64,000 bases of DNA from Novosphingobium sp. 17-62-19 (GCF_002256775.1 NZ_NCII01000001.1:1-64000); one strand, 5' to 3'; shown: positions 36,638 through 47,684, numbered from the stretch's first letter. The notes: a model not told the origin generated them from the letters alone. Made by a program: numbers and translations.

Positions 36638-37204
36638 TCAGCCCTGCGGCAGCGTTCCCGGCCTCGCGTACGGAAACAGGTGCGCGACGTAGTCGGCCTT
36701 ACCAAGATCGATACCTTGGCTTCGTAGGATGGCATAGGCCGTCATCACGTGGAAATAGAACTGCCCGATGGCCCAGTCCCGCGCATATTGTTCAGCGGTA
36801 AAATCGAAGACGATACCCATAGGCAGCGTGTGCGCGATTGGCCGTTCGGGATTATCGGTGCCGGTGCATTCGGACATTGATTGCACAAGCGCGACGGTTT
36901 CGTCGATGCAGGCCTTCGCGTCGGCAATCGTGCCGGGATGTTCGTCGGCACTACGCCCTGCTGTCAGCAGAGCTTCGACCGACGGCGGAAAATCTTCGCC
37001 AGCCAGCCGGAACATGCCTTCGTGAGCCTGCACGCAAGCAAAGCGAATTTGCGTGGACAGCGGGAACATATCGGACGCAAGGCGTGCCGATAGCAATGCG
37101 TCCGCTTCGCCCGGCGACAGTTGCGATTCCGCCTTGCCAAGCCACTGCGAAAGTGCGCCGAGCATCTGAACATAGGTGGGTGCCAGAAGGCTGGCGGGGG
37201 TCAT
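36638..37204 (-). CDS. DUF1993 family protein
   Basis: A 188-residue DUF1993 protein related to the DinB-like four-helix fold. Marks are [16 protein letters not shown] near the N-terminus, [20 protein letters not shown] in the middle and [17 protein letters not shown] near the end. Family function is unknown. Its ATG overlaps the rimO stop by four bases, so it is probably translated with rimO. Confidence 0.83.
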   Translation of the reverse strand: MTPASLLAPTYVQMLGALSQWLGKAESQLSPGEADALLSARLASDMFPLSTQIRFACVQAHEGMFRLAGEDFPPSVEALLTAGRSADEHPGTIADAKACIDETVALVQSMSECTGTDNPERPIAHTLPMGIVFDFTAEQYARDWAIGQFYFHVMTAYAILRSQGIDLGKADYVAHLFPYARPGTLPQG

Positions 37205-38601
37205 TGAGGGTCACCCGCAATCACACCATAGAGGTCGTGCGCATCCGCGTCCTCCACCAGAACGGTCGCAAAATCGCCTGGTTGCAAGTCAGCAGGCACG
37301 TTGCGCAAGTAAACCGCCCCGTCAATTTCGGGGGCGTCGGCCTGTGAGCGCGCAGTCGCTCCCACGTCGCCATCTTCATCCGGCTCGCCCACTTCGTCCA
37401 CAATCACTCTGATCGTACGGCCGACCTTGGCGGCAAGCTTGGCCGCGCTGATGGCTTCGGTCTTTTCCATCAGGCGGGCGTAGCGCTCTTCCTTCACGTC
37501 TTCGGGCACCGGGTTCGACAGATCGTTTGCCGCCGCGCCTGCCACGGGTTCAAAGCGGAAGCCACCAACGCGATCAAGCTGCGCTTCCTCCAGCCATTCC
37601 AGCAGGTATTCGAAATCCGCCTCAGTCTCTCCGGGGAAACCGACGACGAAGCTGGAGCGGATGGTCAGGTCCGGGCAGATTTCGCGCCACGACTTGATCC
37701 GGTCGAGCACTTTGGCCTCGTTCGCCGGGCGCTTCATGGCGCGCAGCACGCTGGGGCTGGCGTGCTGAAATGGAATGTCGAGGTAGGGCGTAACCAGCCC
37801 CTCAGCCATCAGCGGGATCACCGCATCAACATGGGGGTAGGGGTAGACATAATGCAGGCGCACCCATGGGGTATCGCCTTCTGGCGTGCGCAACTGGCCG
37901 AGTTCGCGGGCAAGGTCGGTCATGTGGGTGCGCACAGGGCGGCCTTTCCACATGCGCTCTTCGTGCCGCACATCAACGCCATAGGCCGATGTATCCTGAC
38001 TGATGACCAGTAGTTCCTTCGTGCCTGCTGCAACCAGCTTTTCCGCCTCACGCAGAACGGCATCGACACGGCGGCTGGCAAGTTTGCCGCGCAAGCTGGG
38101 GATGATGCAGAAGGCGCAGGCGTGATTGCAACCTTCGGAAATCTTGAGGTAACCGTAGTGACGCGGGGTGAGCTTTACATCACCGGGTTCGGCCTGCGGG
38201 ATCAGGTCGATATATGGGCCCATGCTGGGCGGGGCAGCTTCGTGCACGGCCTCCACCACGGCTTCGTACTGGTGTGCGCCGGTAACGGCCAGAACCTGCG
38301 GGAACTTGGCACGGATCGCTTCGGCCTCGTTGCCCATGCACCCGGTCACGATCACCCGGCCGTTTTCGGCAATCGCCTCACCAATCGCGGCAAGGCTTTC
38401 CTCCTTGGCGGAATCAAGGAAGCCGCAGGTGTTGACCAGCACGACATCGGCGCCGGCATAGTCGGCGCTCATCGCATAGCCATCGGCGCGCAGGCGCGTA
38501 AGAATCCGTTCGGAATCGACCAGCGCTTTGGGGCAGCCAAGGCTGACCATGCCGACTTTGGGGGCTTCGGGAAGGACGATGGGGGGAATCTGGCTTGCCA
38601 T
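37201..38601 (-). CDS. rimO: Ribosomal protein S12 methylthiotransferase RimO
   Basis: A 466-residue radical SAM enzyme that methylthiolates the conserved Asp of ribosomal protein S12. The N-terminal domain binds one iron-sulfur cluster with Cys in [26 protein letters not shown] and [11 protein letters not shown]. The radical SAM motif is C-x3-C-x2-C in [19 protein letters not shown] domain ends the protein (IDGAVYLRN). ATG 38601 is taken; an in-frame start at 38616 is possible. Confidence 0.95.
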   Translation of the reverse strand: MASQIPPIVLPEAPKVGMVSLGCPKALVDSERILTRLRADGYAMSADYAGADVVLVNTCGFLDSAKEESLAAIGEAIAENGRVIVTGCMGNEAEAIRAKFPQVLAVTGAHQYEAVVEAVHEAAPPSMGPYIDLIPQAEPGDVKLTPRHYGYLKISEGCNHACAFCIIPSLRGKLASRRVDAVLREAEKLVAAGTKELLVISQDTSAYGVDVRHEERMWKGRPVRTHMTDLARELGQLRTPEGDTPWVRLHYVYPYPHVDAVIPLMAEGLVTPYLDIPFQHASPSVLRAMKRPANEAKVLDRIKSWREICPDLTIRSSFVVGFPGETEADFEYLLEWLEEAQLDRVGGFRFEPVAGAAANDLSNPVPEDVKEERYARLMEKTEAISAAKLAAKVGRTIRVIVDEVGEPDEDGDVGATARSQADAPEIDGAVYLRNVPADLQPGDFATVLVEDADAHDLYGVIAGDPQ

Positions 38602-38733
38602 TATGGCGCGGCCCATAAGCTAAAATGCACGGCACGTCACCTATGGTCCATTGTAGAGCGGCATAGCGTTGCAATGCCGACGCTGCGCGCGTAGCATAAT
38701 GCCCAAGCGGGGGGCTTGAAAAAGAAGGAAATA

Positions 38734-39141
38734 ATGGGCCCAGTCAACTGGTTAGCCGTCATATTTGCCACGCTCACCGCGCTCGCGGTCTCGGCCCTGT
38801 GGTATGGACCGGTATTTGGACGTGCGCGTCTGGAAGAGGTGGGGCCGGGCAAGCTGGGCATTCGCCGCTCACCCGCACGCACGACCGCAATATCGGCGGC
38901 GTTGCTGTTCATTTCCGCTGCGATGATGGGACATATGTTTGCCCGCGTGGGGCTGGAAACGCTGGCCGTGAAGTGGTGGCTGTACTTCATGATGTCGGGC
39001 GGGCTGGCGATTGCCTTTGTCATTCCCTCGCTGTGGATCAGCTATTCTCAGCAACGTATCAGCACGCGGTTGGCCTTGATTGACGGAGGATTCTGGCTGT
39101 TCGCCTATCTCTCGATGGGGCTGGCCTTCATGTTGGCTTAG
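38734..39141 (+). CDS. DUF1761 membrane protein
   Basis: A 135-residue integral membrane protein with four hydrophobic segments. The DUF1761 signature is NWLAVIFATLTALAVSALWYG at the start, with ISYSQQRISTRLALIDGGFW later. Function unknown. GAAGGAA lies just before ATG 38734. Its 3' end overlaps the convergent potassium channel gene by 14 bp. Confidence 0.8.
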   Translation: MGPVNWLAVIFATLTALAVSALWYGPVFGRARLEEVGPGKLGIRRSPARTTAISAALLFISAAMMGHMFARVGLETLAVKWWLYFMMSGGLAIAFVIPSLWISYSQQRISTRLALIDGGFWLFAYLSMGLAFMLA

Positions 39142-40171
39142 ACGTCGGCGCGATCTCTACGATGATGTCGCCGGTGTGCAGGTTTGTCGCCTCGGATTCC
39201 CAGAAGCCGATGGTCCGACCTTCGCGGAAAATCCGCAGACCCCGCCCGCTCGTCAGCGCAGACAGGGGTTTTCCCACTTCCTCGGCGGAAACCTGACGTT
39301 CCACCAACTGAACCCGGCCTTCGATCGAGGCGAGATCGGTGAGGTAATCGGCCACGTGTGCGCCATGGGCTGACCCTGCCATGAGCAGGCCGGTGAAGCG
39401 CACCGGGTTGATCACTGTGTCCGCGCCAGCTTGCCGTGCCAGCACTTCGTTGTCAGCCGCCCGCACCACCGTGCTGATCGGTACGTCCGGGGCAAGGTGG
39501 CTGGCGGTGAGCGTGATGAGGATTGATGTGTCATCGCGTCCAGCTGAGACAAGAATGGCGGATGCTTTGTCGATATGCACATCCATCAGTGTGGCATCAC
39601 GCGTGGCATCGCCCGCCATGATGTTGCAGCCCAGCTTCGATGCAGCTTCGAGGCGCGCTTCGCTGGGGTCGATCACCACGATGCAATCGGGCGATGTGCC
39701 GCGTGCGATCAGCTCTGCCACGGCTTCCGAACCCGATACGCCAAAGCCCAGGACCACGATATGGTCGGTGAGGTTCTTCTGGATCTGCGCCATGCGAAAC
39801 CTTTCCCAGCTGCGCTTTATGATAAAATTGTAGGCCGTGCCCACGAAGATGAAGATCACCGCGATGCGGATCGGTGTGACGATCACCGCTTCGATCAGGC
39901 GGGACCGGTCGCTCACCGGCGCAATATCGCCAAAGCCGGTGGTGGTGATAGAGATCATCGTGAAATAGACGACATCAAGGAAGCTTATCACGCCATCATG
40001 TGTGTCTTTCAGACCCGCACGGTCAATCCAGTGGACCAGCACCACGATGCCGATAAGCCCGAACGCCGCGCCGAGCCGGAGTCCAAGGTCTGCCCAAACA
40101 GGCACTTTTATGGCGCGTCGCAGCAGGCTGCCCGGCTTTCGTACGCTCTGTCGCATCCGGTTGAGGTCCAT
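39128..40171 (-). CDS. Two-helix potassium channel with RCK (TrkA-N/TrkA-C) domains
   Basis: A 347-residue ion channel subunit. Membrane helices at about 35-55 and 90-115 flank a pore helix and selectivity filter TTTGFGD. The cytoplasmic part has a Rossmann RCK domain (HIVVLGFGVSGSEAVAELI, then VVIDPSEARLEAASKLG) and a C-terminal TrkA-C domain. The filter reads GFGD rather than GYGD, as in many bacterial channels. ATG 40171 is used; an in-frame TTG lies at 40177. It follows the LytM gene by six bases, making a serS-lytM-channel unit. Confidence 0.88.
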   Translation of the reverse strand: MDLNRMRQSVRKPGSLLRRAIKVPVWADLGLRLGAAFGLIGIVVLVHWIDRAGLKDTHDGVISFLDVVYFTMISITTTGFGDIAPVSDRSRLIEAVIVTPIRIAVIFIFVGTAYNFIIKRSWERFRMAQIQKNLTDHIVVLGFGVSGSEAVAELIARGTSPDCIVVIDPSEARLEAASKLGCNIMAGDATRDATLMDVHIDKASAILVSAGRDDTSILITLTASHLAPDVPISTVVRAADNEVLARQAGADTVINPVRFTGLLMAGSAHGAHVADYLTDLASIEGRVQLVERQVSAEEVGKPLSALTSGRGLRIFREGRTIGFWESEATNLHTGDIIVEIAPTSKPT

Positions 40172-40177
40172 CGACAA

Positions 40178-40927
40178 CTACAGCCGTGATGGAAGATAGA
40201 GTTCCGGGTCACGCGGCACGTTGTTGCGCCGCAGTTCGAAATGCACCGTTGGGCGTTTTGCTTCGCCGCTCTTGCCGACAAGCGCGATGCGTTCGAACGC
40301 GGTCACCTTGTCACCCTCCTTTACAGTCATCGTGCCGAGATAGGCATAGGCGGTGACGAAGTCGCCACCGTGATCGATCAGGATGAGCTGGCCAAAGCGT
40401 TCCGGTTCCTTGCCGGCATAGAGCACGGTTCCGGCGGCGGCTGCGCGGACTTTGGTGCCATAGAGCGCGGCCAGATCAATGCCGTTGGACGGGATGCCCG
40501 ATACGCGCTCTCCAAACCGGGTGACGACTGCACCTTCGGTGGGCCAACGCAGTTTTGGTGCATCGGATTCACGCGGGGTAAGCGGTGGTCGCAGCGGCGG
40601 GGCCGGGCGCGGACTGGGTGCAGGGCGGGGCACGGCCTTGGGTGTCACGACCGGCGCGCCAGAAGGCGTCGGCATTGGTGTGGGTCTGGGCACGCCGTTG
40701 GGGCCAGGGCGCTTGAGCACCTGGCCGATGCGGATCACATAGGGGCTGGGAATGCCGTTCGCCTCGCCCAGCGCGGCCATGTCTACGCCCCAGCGCTGCG
40801 CAATCTGGGCGAAGGTATCGCCTGACTGCACGGTGTACGTCCACGCAACGATCGGCGCGCGCGCAGTGCCTTGCGCCACGAGGGGCGTTGCAGCCAGCAA
40901 CGCCATCGCAGCGAGCAGTCGCCTCAT
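40178..40927 (-). CDS. LysM and degenerate LytM (M23) domain protein
   Basis: A 249-residue exported protein: signal peptide, LysM domain ([20 protein letters not shown]), Pro-rich linker (about 75-118), and a C-terminal LytM/M23 fold. Two of the four zinc-site residues are lost: the first His is replaced in IPSNGIDLA, and the HxH pair reads YAYLG before the final VHFELR. By analogy with EnvC/NlpD it may activate an amidase at the septum rather than cut peptidoglycan. Its ATG overlaps the serS stop. Confidence 0.86.
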   Translation of the reverse strand: MRRLLAAMALLAATPLVAQGTARAPIVAWTYTVQSGDTFAQIAQRWGVDMAALGEANGIPSPYVIRIGQVLKRPGPNGVPRPTPMPTPSGAPVVTPKAVPRPAPSPRPAPPLRPPLTPRESDAPKLRWPTEGAVVTRFGERVSGIPSNGIDLAALYGTKVRAAAAGTVLYAGKEPERFGQLILIDHGGDFVTAYAYLGTMTVKEGDKVTAFERIALVGKSGEAKRPTVHFELRRNNVPRDPELYLPSRL

Positions 40928-42207
40928 CCGGCGAGCGGCACCAGACGGGTCAAGCCGCCCATGTAGGGAAGCAGCACTTCGGGCACGTCCACCGATCCGT
41001 CCTCTTGCTGGTAGTTTTCCAAGACTGCCACCAGAGTGCGGCCCACCGCAAGGCCCGAACCGTTGAGGGTGTGGACGAATTCGGTGCCTTTCGCGCCATC
41101 GGGACGATAGCGCGCATTCATCCGCCGCGCCTGAAAATCGCCACAGTTGGAGCAGGACGAAATCTCGCGATAGGCGTTCTGCCCCGGCAGCCAGACTTCG
41201 AGGTCATAAGTCTTGCGCGCAGTAAAACCCATGTCGCCGGTGCAAAGCAGCATCTTGCGATAGGGCAGGCCCAGCGCCTGCAGCACGCCTTCCGCACACC
41301 CGGTCATGCGCTCATGTTCGGCATCGGAATCCTCAGGCCGAGTGATCGAGACGAGTTCGACTTTCTCGAACTGGTGCTGGCGGATAAACCCGCGCGTATC
41401 GCGCCCGGCGGCACCTGCTTCAGAGCGGAAGCACGGAGTCAGCGCGGTCATTCGCAGGGGCAGTTGCGCATCGTTCAGGATCTGGCCCTGCACCGCGTTG
41501 GTCAGGCTGACTTCGGCCGTGGGGATCAGCCAGCGGCGATCTGTTGTGCGGAACAGGTCTTCAGAAAACTTGGGCAACTGGCCCGTGCCGAACACCGCCT
41601 CGTCCTTGACCAATAGTGGCGGGATGCATTCCAGATAGCCATTCTCGCCGGTCTGCCGATCCAGCATGAACTGCGCCAACGCACGGTGCAGGCGGGCCAT
41701 GCCGCCTTTGAGAAACGTAAAGCGCGCGCCAGCGATCAGCGCGCCGGTTTCGAAATCGAGGCCGAGCACAGGACCGATGTCTGCGTGTTCCTTTGGTGCG
41801 AAAGCAAAGTCGCGCGGAGTGCCCCAGCGGCTGACTTCGACATTCCCTGCCTCATCCTCACCCTCAGGCACGCCATCGGCGGGCAGGTTAGGGATGGCCG
41901 AGAGCGCGGCGTTCTGCAGTGCAGTCTGCGTGCGCTCGTCTTCCTCCAGCGCGGGCAGTTCGGTCTTCAGTGCGGCGACCTCAGCTTTCAGCGCCTCTGC
42001 TGTGTCCGTGTCGCCCTTGCCCATAGCTGCGCCGATGGCCTTCGACGCTTCGTTGCGGCGCGCCTGCACCTCCTGCATCCGCGTGGCAATGTCGCGGCGG
42101 CGGGCGTCCATTTCGAGGATCGAGGCCGCAACGGCGTCCACGCCACGGCGGGCGAGAGCAGCATCAAAGGCTTGGGCGTTTTCGCGGATCAGGCGGATAT
42201 CATGCAT
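40924..42207 (-). CDS. serS: Seryl-tRNA synthetase
   Basis: A 427-residue class II synthetase. The N-terminal coiled-coil arm (about 30-105) binds the tRNA long variable arm. Class II motif 2 is in [20 protein letters not shown], and motif 3 in [21 protein letters not shown] 42207 ([15 protein letters not shown]) matches the usual start of SerRS; an in-frame start at 42243 has no support. First gene of a three-gene unit with lytM and the channel. Confidence 0.97.
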   Translation of the reverse strand: MHDIRLIRENAQAFDAALARRGVDAVAASILEMDARRRDIATRMQEVQARRNEASKAIGAAMGKGDTDTAEALKAEVAALKTELPALEEDERTQTALQNAALSAIPNLPADGVPEGEDEAGNVEVSRWGTPRDFAFAPKEHADIGPVLGLDFETGALIAGARFTFLKGGMARLHRALAQFMLDRQTGENGYLECIPPLLVKDEAVFGTGQLPKFSEDLFRTTDRRWLIPTAEVSLTNAVQGQILNDAQLPLRMTALTPCFRSEAGAAGRDTRGFIRQHQFEKVELVSITRPEDSDAEHERMTGCAEGVLQALGLPYRKMLLCTGDMGFTARKTYDLEVWLPGQNAYREISSCSNCGDFQARRMNARYRPDGAKGTEFVHTLNGSGLAVGRTLVAVLENYQQEDGSVDVPEVLLPYMGGLTRLVPLAG

Positions 42208-42250
42208 GGGCGCGGCTATGCCGCCTTGATCCGATGGTGGCAAGTGTGGC

Positions 42251-42442
42251 TTAGCGTCGTGGGCAGGTGTTGAGGCCGATCAGCGAATAGAGCGGGCACG
42301 TCCGCATTAGCCCGGTCAGCAGCGGCACCACGCCGATCCAGCCCCACGGGGTTTGCGGGCCGACAAACACCAGCGCAATCAGCACCAGACCCAGCGCGAT
42401 GCGCAACACGCGATCAATTCCGCCGACATTGAGTTTGAACAT
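42251..42442 (-). CDS. DUF2892 inner-membrane protein
   Basis: A 63-residue protein with two hydrophobic helices. It opens [18 protein letters not shown], the DUF2892 signature, and ends with [13 protein letters not shown], the two-Cys ending of the family. Relatives are fused to rhodanese in YgaP. GGAGGATGCC lies before ATG 42442. It is 43 bp upstream of serS on the same strand. Confidence 0.85.
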   Translation of the reverse strand: MFKLNVGGIDRVLRIALGLVLIALVFVGPQTPWGWIGVVPLLTGLMRTCPLYSLIGLNTCPRR

Positions 42443-42825
42443 GGCATCCTCCTTCAAAAGTGGATCAACCATGGCGCACAATATTAGCAATGCATTGATT
42501 TGGAGCAAACCGGCGCGGCAATGGCGGCGGCGGCCTTCCCAACTCTGCGGAGATAAATGCGATATTGCAAATTAGTCGCGATAATGGCGGGCGTCGTCTC
42601 GGGCTGGTGTGACGCGATGTGGCAAACCCGATGCACAATCGCCACATCCTCAAGCCGCTATAAACTTTTAAAATCACTCGTAATCAGCGGAGGGATCACG
42701 AAAGTGGCTGCGAGAGAAGTGTATCAAATTATTTCTACAATTGCTTGCCGCTTGCACATTTTCAAGATGCCGACCACTGCCCGTACCTGCTATTGCGAAT
42801 GACTCGCGTTCTTAGAGGGGTAGTT
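42443..42825. promoter_or_regulatory. 383-bp intergenic region with two Fur-like sites
   Basis: No coding signal is visible. It holds two near-identical 15-base imperfect palindromes: TGCAAATTAGTCGCG at 42566-42580 and TGCGAATGACTCGCG at 42794-42808 (12 of 15 match). The second ends 17 bases before the TonB receptor ATG. They resemble TGCnAATnAnTnGC-type Fur/Mur sites of alphaproteobacteria. The 3' half is visibly richer in A+T than flanking genes, as expected for a promoter. Confidence 0.5.
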
Positions 42826-45187
42826 ATGAAGTCTGGGTCACGGCCACTGTTGGCTTGCAGCGTCGCCATCGGGGTTCTGGGATTCGCGGTGACTGCTGCC
42901 CACGCCGAAGATGGCCCTGAGAACACAGACACGCGCACGATCGTGGTCAGTGCGGCTGGTTTTGAGCAGAAGATCGTCGACGCGCCCGCCAGCATCAGCG
43001 TTGTTACGGCAGAGCAACTCGCCCAGCGGCCTTAATATGACCCTGATCGATGCAGTGCGTGATCTGGAAGGGGTGGACGTTGGCGAAACCTCTGACAAAA
43101 CGGGCCAGCGCACCATCAGCATTCGTGGTATGGGGCCGGAATATACCCTGCTTCTGATCAACGGAAAGCGCCAGAACAACCATGGCGACATCTATCCCAA
43201 CAGCTTTGGCGGCAACGCTTTCAATCATATTCCCCCGCTTGATACGGTCGAGCGGATCGAAGTGATTCGCGGGCCTGCATCGACGCTTTATGGTGCTGAT
43301 GCGCTTGGTGGTGTCATAAATATCATTACCAAGCCGGTCAGCCCGCGCTGGTCAGGGTCGGCAACCGTCGGGCGCAGCTTTCAGGAAGACGATCGTTTCG
43401 GCAACGACATCACGTTCGACGCCTCGCTTGCCGGGCCGATTGCCGGGGACTGGCTCGGTCTGGCACTGCGCGGGTCGATCTACGAACGTCTGGCATCGGA
43501 CCCGGAATTCGAACCAGTGGTCGATCCCGCGGGCGTCACGCAAGTGCGGGCACTGGGCTTCGGTGGGGGCGGTCGCACGGTGGACAACACCAACTTCAGC
43601 GTAGGCGGAACCCTGACGTTGAAGGTGGCGGACGGCCAGACAATCGACTTTGACTACGATATTTCGCGCCAGACCTATGACAACAGCCCGATGGTCGACG
43701 CCGCAACCGGGATTGTCAGCTTCCCGTTAGGCACGCTTGATGGCATCGATACGATCTGGCGGGCAACGCGCGGGATTGTGCAGCCTCGCGTTGGCTACAA
43801 GGAAAAGCAGAAGTTTAATCGCACCAACTGGTCGGTCACGCATCAGGGTGACTGGGGATTTGGCAAGAGCTTTGTATCGCTCGCGCATGTCGCGACTGCA
43901 AACCTTGGTCGCACCCGCCCATTCTCGGTGGCAGAACGCTTGCTGTTGCAGGAAATGTTCAGTGCGCGTGGCATTTATGCCGGGTTGAGCGAGGCTGAGC
44001 GTCGCCAGATTGCGGCCGACACATTCCTGCCGCGCCCCGACCGTGATCTGGAAAGCAGTCAGTACACGCTCGATGCGCGAATGGTCATGCCATTTGACGG
44101 CTTTGTCGGAAGCCATCAGGTCGTCGTGGGTGGGCAATACATCAATGGCAGTCTCAAGGATTCGGTGTTCGGCCTTGAAGGAAGCGCCGAAGGCCTGGAC
44201 GCTGTGCAAAAGCAGAAGCAGTGGTCAGTCTTTGCCGAAGATAACTGGTCACCGATTGAAGCCCTGACCATCACGCTCGGCGCGCGCTATGACGAGCACT
44301 TCCTGTTCGGTGGCCAATTCAGTCCGCGCGCTTATGCGGTGTGGAACGTGCTGCCAACCCTGGTGGTCAAAGGCGGTGTCAGCACCGGCTTCAAAACGCC
44401 GAAGACGACCGACCTTTATGACGGGATTCGTGGATTTGGCGGGCAGGGGACCAGCCCGATGATCGGCAATCCTGATCTTGTGCCCGAAACCAGCGTGAAC
44501 ACCGAAATCGCGGTGTACTGGGACCCCACCCCTTCGACGGGGATTAACGTCACCTACTTCAAGAACGATTTCAACGACAAGATCGCAACCGCCACGGTTC
44601 AGCCTTGCGCCTTGACCAACTTCGTGCGGCCTTGCGCCAATCTGGGTGACTACTTTGAAGTCCTCGGTCTCGGTGGCTCGATCAGCCAGCCGACAAATAT
44701 CGACAAGGCAGTGATTCAGGGCATCGAAGTGGCGGGCCGCGTCGGCATCACCGACACTATCAAGGTTCGCGCAAACTATACCTTTACCGACAGCGAGCAG
44801 AAGACCGGCGCCGATGCGGGATTGCCATTGACCAACACCGCCCGCCACATGGCAAATGCGTGGGTCGATTGGGCGATCACATCACGCCTGAGCACGCAGC
44901 TCAATGTCGAACATCGGTCTAGCCGCTATCGCGGTGTCGATACGGCCACCGGCGACCAGCTCTATTTTCGCAGCTACACAGTGCTGAACTTCGGCGGCCA
45001 AATGCGGCTGAATGACAGCATCACGGTGGCTGCGAGGGTGAACAACCTGCTCAACCAGGATTTCACCAGCTACCAGACCAACTTCATCGACAATGGCGAC
45101 GGAACCTTCACGCCCAGCTTTGTTGATGACTACAACAACAAGGACAAGGCGCGCGCATATTGGGTCAGTCTGAACGCGCGATTTTGA
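42826..45187 (+). pseudogene. TonB-dependent receptor broken by a single frameshift
   Basis: ATG 42826 behind AGAGGGG opens a signal peptide and the start of a plug domain (IVVSAAGFEQKIVDAPASIS), then stops at TAA 43033-43035 after EQLAQRP. The +1 frame continues at once from ATG 43037 with MTLIDAVRDLEGVDVGE through the plug (IEVIRGPASTLYGADALGG) and a full barrel to the C-terminal Phe at 45187. Removing one A from 43034-43035 restores one frame of about 786 residues with a Tyr at the joint. It is either a recent mutation or a sequence error. The type is that of CirA/FepA-like siderophore receptors. Confidence 0.85.
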
Positions 45188-45192
45188 TGAGC

Positions 45193-45218
45193 GCAGGCGA
45201 GCGTCACCGCTCACCTGC
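45193..45218 (+). terminator. Hairpin between the two convergent TonB receptor genes
   Basis: GCAGGCGAGC (45193-45202) pairs with GCTCACCTGC (45209-45218) with one mismatch. No T run follows, so this is a tentative terminator between convergent genes. Confidence 0.45.
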
Positions 45219-45236
45219 CACCCGACGGGCGGATCG

Positions 45237-47684
45237 TCAGAACGAGAAGCCCACCTCTACACCATACGTGCGCCCGCGTTCATACGTGCCTGTAAACAGC
45301 AGCACCGGTGCACCAAAGCTGATGTAGCGTTTGTCCAGCAGGTTGTCCCCGAAGGCGGAAATCGCAATGCGCGATCCGCCAACGGGCAAGTCAGCAAGTC
45401 CCAGCCGGCCATTGACCAGCCAATAGGCCGGCTGGCGGTTGCGGTCTTCCAGCACGTCCTGACCGGCCAGATTACGCAGCGGGGTGGACGTGAGGAAGTA
45501 GTGGCTGCGATAGCGCGCTTCGAGCAAGCCCGCCACATGCCCGCCATTGCTGGTGAAATCGCCAGAGGTGAAGGTTGCGGCTACCCGCCCGGTCCAGTTG
45601 GAGAAGTAGGTTGGCCGGGCAAACGCGGCAACATCCTGCCCGTTCAGCACGAACGTGTCGTAGTCGAAATCGGTGTAGGAAATGCTACCCGAAAGGTTCA
45701 GGCCGCGCACCGGCACGATATCGAGTTCCGCCTCGAAGCCCTTGATCTTGGCCTTGCCCGCATTATCAAAAAACTGCCGCCCATTGATGAAGTTCTGGGT
45801 CTGCAGATCGTTGTAATCGTTGTAATAAGCAGCGAGGTTCAGGCGGACCTTGTTGTCGAGGAACTGCGTCTTTGCGCCCACTTCGTAGCTGGTCATATTT
45901 TCAGGGCGATAAGGAATGCCGCTGAGGATACCACCCGAAACATAGCCGGTGGCAACTTTGGCAAAGATCATGCTCTGTTCGGTTGGCCGCCAGGTGGCGA
46001 TCCCGGTATAAGTCAGTTTCTTGTAGGTCTGCTTGTACTTACCCACCCCCAGAGAGCCACCTTGCGCGCCGGAAATGACCGTAATGTCCAGTTCGCGATC
46101 ATCAATCGTGCCGCGCAGGCCCCCGGTGATGTCGAAGTTGTCCGAAAGGTGCCAGGTCAACTGCGCATAGCCTGCCATCGAATCGTTCACGCCAACGGTG
46201 CGGGTAATGCCGCTGCCGAAGATTGCGTCAAACGGGTTGGGCACGATCGTGCCGTTCGGCGTGGGCGAGAGGATGCCCAGTACTTCGGTGCCCGGTGAAC
46301 GTTCGTGGAAGTAGAACAGCCCTGCGGTCAGATCGTAGCTGTCATTGGATAACTGGAACTGCAGTTCCTGGCTAAACTGGCTCTGGTTGGTGGCGCGGGC
46401 TGACAGCAGCGGGAAGAAGTAATCGTTCGGGCCGGGCAAGTTAGCCGGGTTGAACAGGCCTGCCTGCACCTGCTGCGGGGTGAGGCCGGGGGTGAGCAGC
46501 ACGCCCAACTGCTGCAGGGTGAAGCGCATTCCGCCTGCCGAGCCGAGATCGAAGATTACCGGCTCCTGCCGGAACTTGCGATAGGCGCTGATGGCCTTGA
46601 TCGTAAAGTTGTCGCTGGCTTCAAGCGTCAGCGTGAGGCTGTGGCCTTGGGTGACGACATGCTCTTCGCTGGTGGCTGCTGCGACCGAGCTTAGCGGGCC
46701 GTTCAGCCCTTCGTTGGTGGTGCCGCCAAAGAAAGGTTGCAGCGCCACGATGGGGCCGAGCAACTGGCCCGAAGCATCGGGGATCACGCCAAGGCTTTGC
46801 ATCGCACGGCCCGATGTGCGTGAATCGGTGTAGTCGAAGCGGTAATCTACCGTCAGCGAGCCGAATTCTCCGCGCACGGCCACTTGTCCGCCATCGACAT
46901 TGCGATAGCCCAGCTTGTCCACGAACTGCACGGTGCCGAATTCTGGCGCGCGCAACGCGATGTTCAGGGGTTGCCCTGCCATCGTATTGGTCACGTCGCC
47001 TGCAATCTGATCGTGCAGATAGGACAGCCGGATCGAGAACGGGCCGATCTGCGGCAGATCGAGCGAGACCTTGCCGCGCCAGGCATCGTAATTGCCATAG
47101 GAACCGGTGGCCTTTACGCCCCATTCGCCCTTTGGCGCGGCGGTGACGATGCTGATCGCGCCCGAAGTCGCGTTGCGCCCGAACAACGTGCCCTGCGGCC
47201 CGCGCAGCACTTCAACGCGCTGGATGTCGCTGAAGTCCAGCAGCGAACCGACAGCGCGACCGATATAGACGCCATCGACATACATGCCGACCTTGGGATC
47301 GACCGAGTTGCTAGACGTGCCGGACGCCACACCGCGAATGATAATCGTGGGGTTGGACTGCTGTCCCTGCGTGTTGAACTGCAAGCTGGGGGCCAGGCCG
47401 GCCAGATTTCGGACGCTGGTGACGCGCAAGGCATCAAGCTGGTCCGCCCCAATCGCGGTAACGGCCACTGGTACGCGTTGCAGGCTTTCTTCGCGGCGCT
47501 GTGCGGTAACGATGATTTCCTGAACCGACGACTGCGCGGCACCGGTATCGGCCTGCGGTTCGGGCGCCTGTGCATTGGGGGCCAGTTCTTCGGCGTGTGC
47601 GGCGCTCGTCAGGGCAAACACCCCGGCAGCCAGAATTGAACCGCGCAAAAGCCTTGAGCGGATATACCGTGCTTTCATCATCAT
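45237..47684 (-). CDS. TonB-dependent receptor
   Basis: An 815-residue outer-membrane receptor. A signal peptide (LRGSILAAGVFALTSAAHA) precedes a TonB box-like segment (EIIVTAQRREESLQRVPVAV). The plug has VRNLAGLAPSLQFN and IQRVEVLRGPQGTLFGRNA. The barrel ends in GRTYGVEVGFSF with terminal Phe. This sphingomonad type often imports hydrophobic or organic substrates rather than siderophores. Three consecutive ATGs at 47684-47676 follow GGAGGGAG; the first is used. It is the last of a minus-strand group with the COQ4-like and amidohydrolase genes. Confidence 0.93.
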   Translation of the reverse strand: MMMKARYIRSRLLRGSILAAGVFALTSAAHAEELAPNAQAPEPQADTGAAQSSVQEIIVTAQRREESLQRVPVAVTAIGADQLDALRVTSVRNLAGLAPSLQFNTQGQQSNPTIIIRGVASGTSSNSVDPKVGMYVDGVYIGRAVGSLLDFSDIQRVEVLRGPQGTLFGRNATSGAISIVTAAPKGEWGVKATGSYGNYDAWRGKVSLDLPQIGPFSIRLSYLHDQIAGDVTNTMAGQPLNIALRAPEFGTVQFVDKLGYRNVDGGQVAVRGEFGSLTVDYRFDYTDSRTSGRAMQSLGVIPDASGQLLGPIVALQPFFGGTTNEGLNGPLSSVAAATSEEHVVTQGHSLTLTLEASDNFTIKAISAYRKFRQEPVIFDLGSAGGMRFTLQQLGVLLTPGLTPQQVQAGLFNPANLPGPNDYFFPLLSARATNQSQFSQELQFQLSNDSYDLTAGLFYFHERSPGTEVLGILSPTPNGTIVPNPFDAIFGSGITRTVGVNDSMAGYAQLTWHLSDNFDITGGLRGTIDDRELDITVISGAQGGSLGVGKYKQTYKKLTYTGIATWRPTEQSMIFAKVATGYVSGGILSGIPYRPENMTSYEVGAKTQFLDNKVRLNLAAYYNDYNDLQTQNFINGRQFFDNAGKAKIKGFEAELDIVPVRGLNLSGSISYTDFDYDTFVLNGQDVAAFARPTYFSNWTGRVAATFTSGDFTSNGGHVAGLLEARYRSHYFLTSTPLRNLAGQDVLEDRNRQPAYWLVNGRLGLADLPVGGSRIAISAFGDNLLDKRYISFGAPVLLFTGTYERGRTYGVEVGFSF

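Noticed and set aside
43024..43040. Programmed frameshift in the TonB receptor
   Set aside because: There is no slippery heptamer and no prfB-like upstream stimulator. Receptors of this family are not known to use frameshifting. A point insertion or sequence error is simpler.
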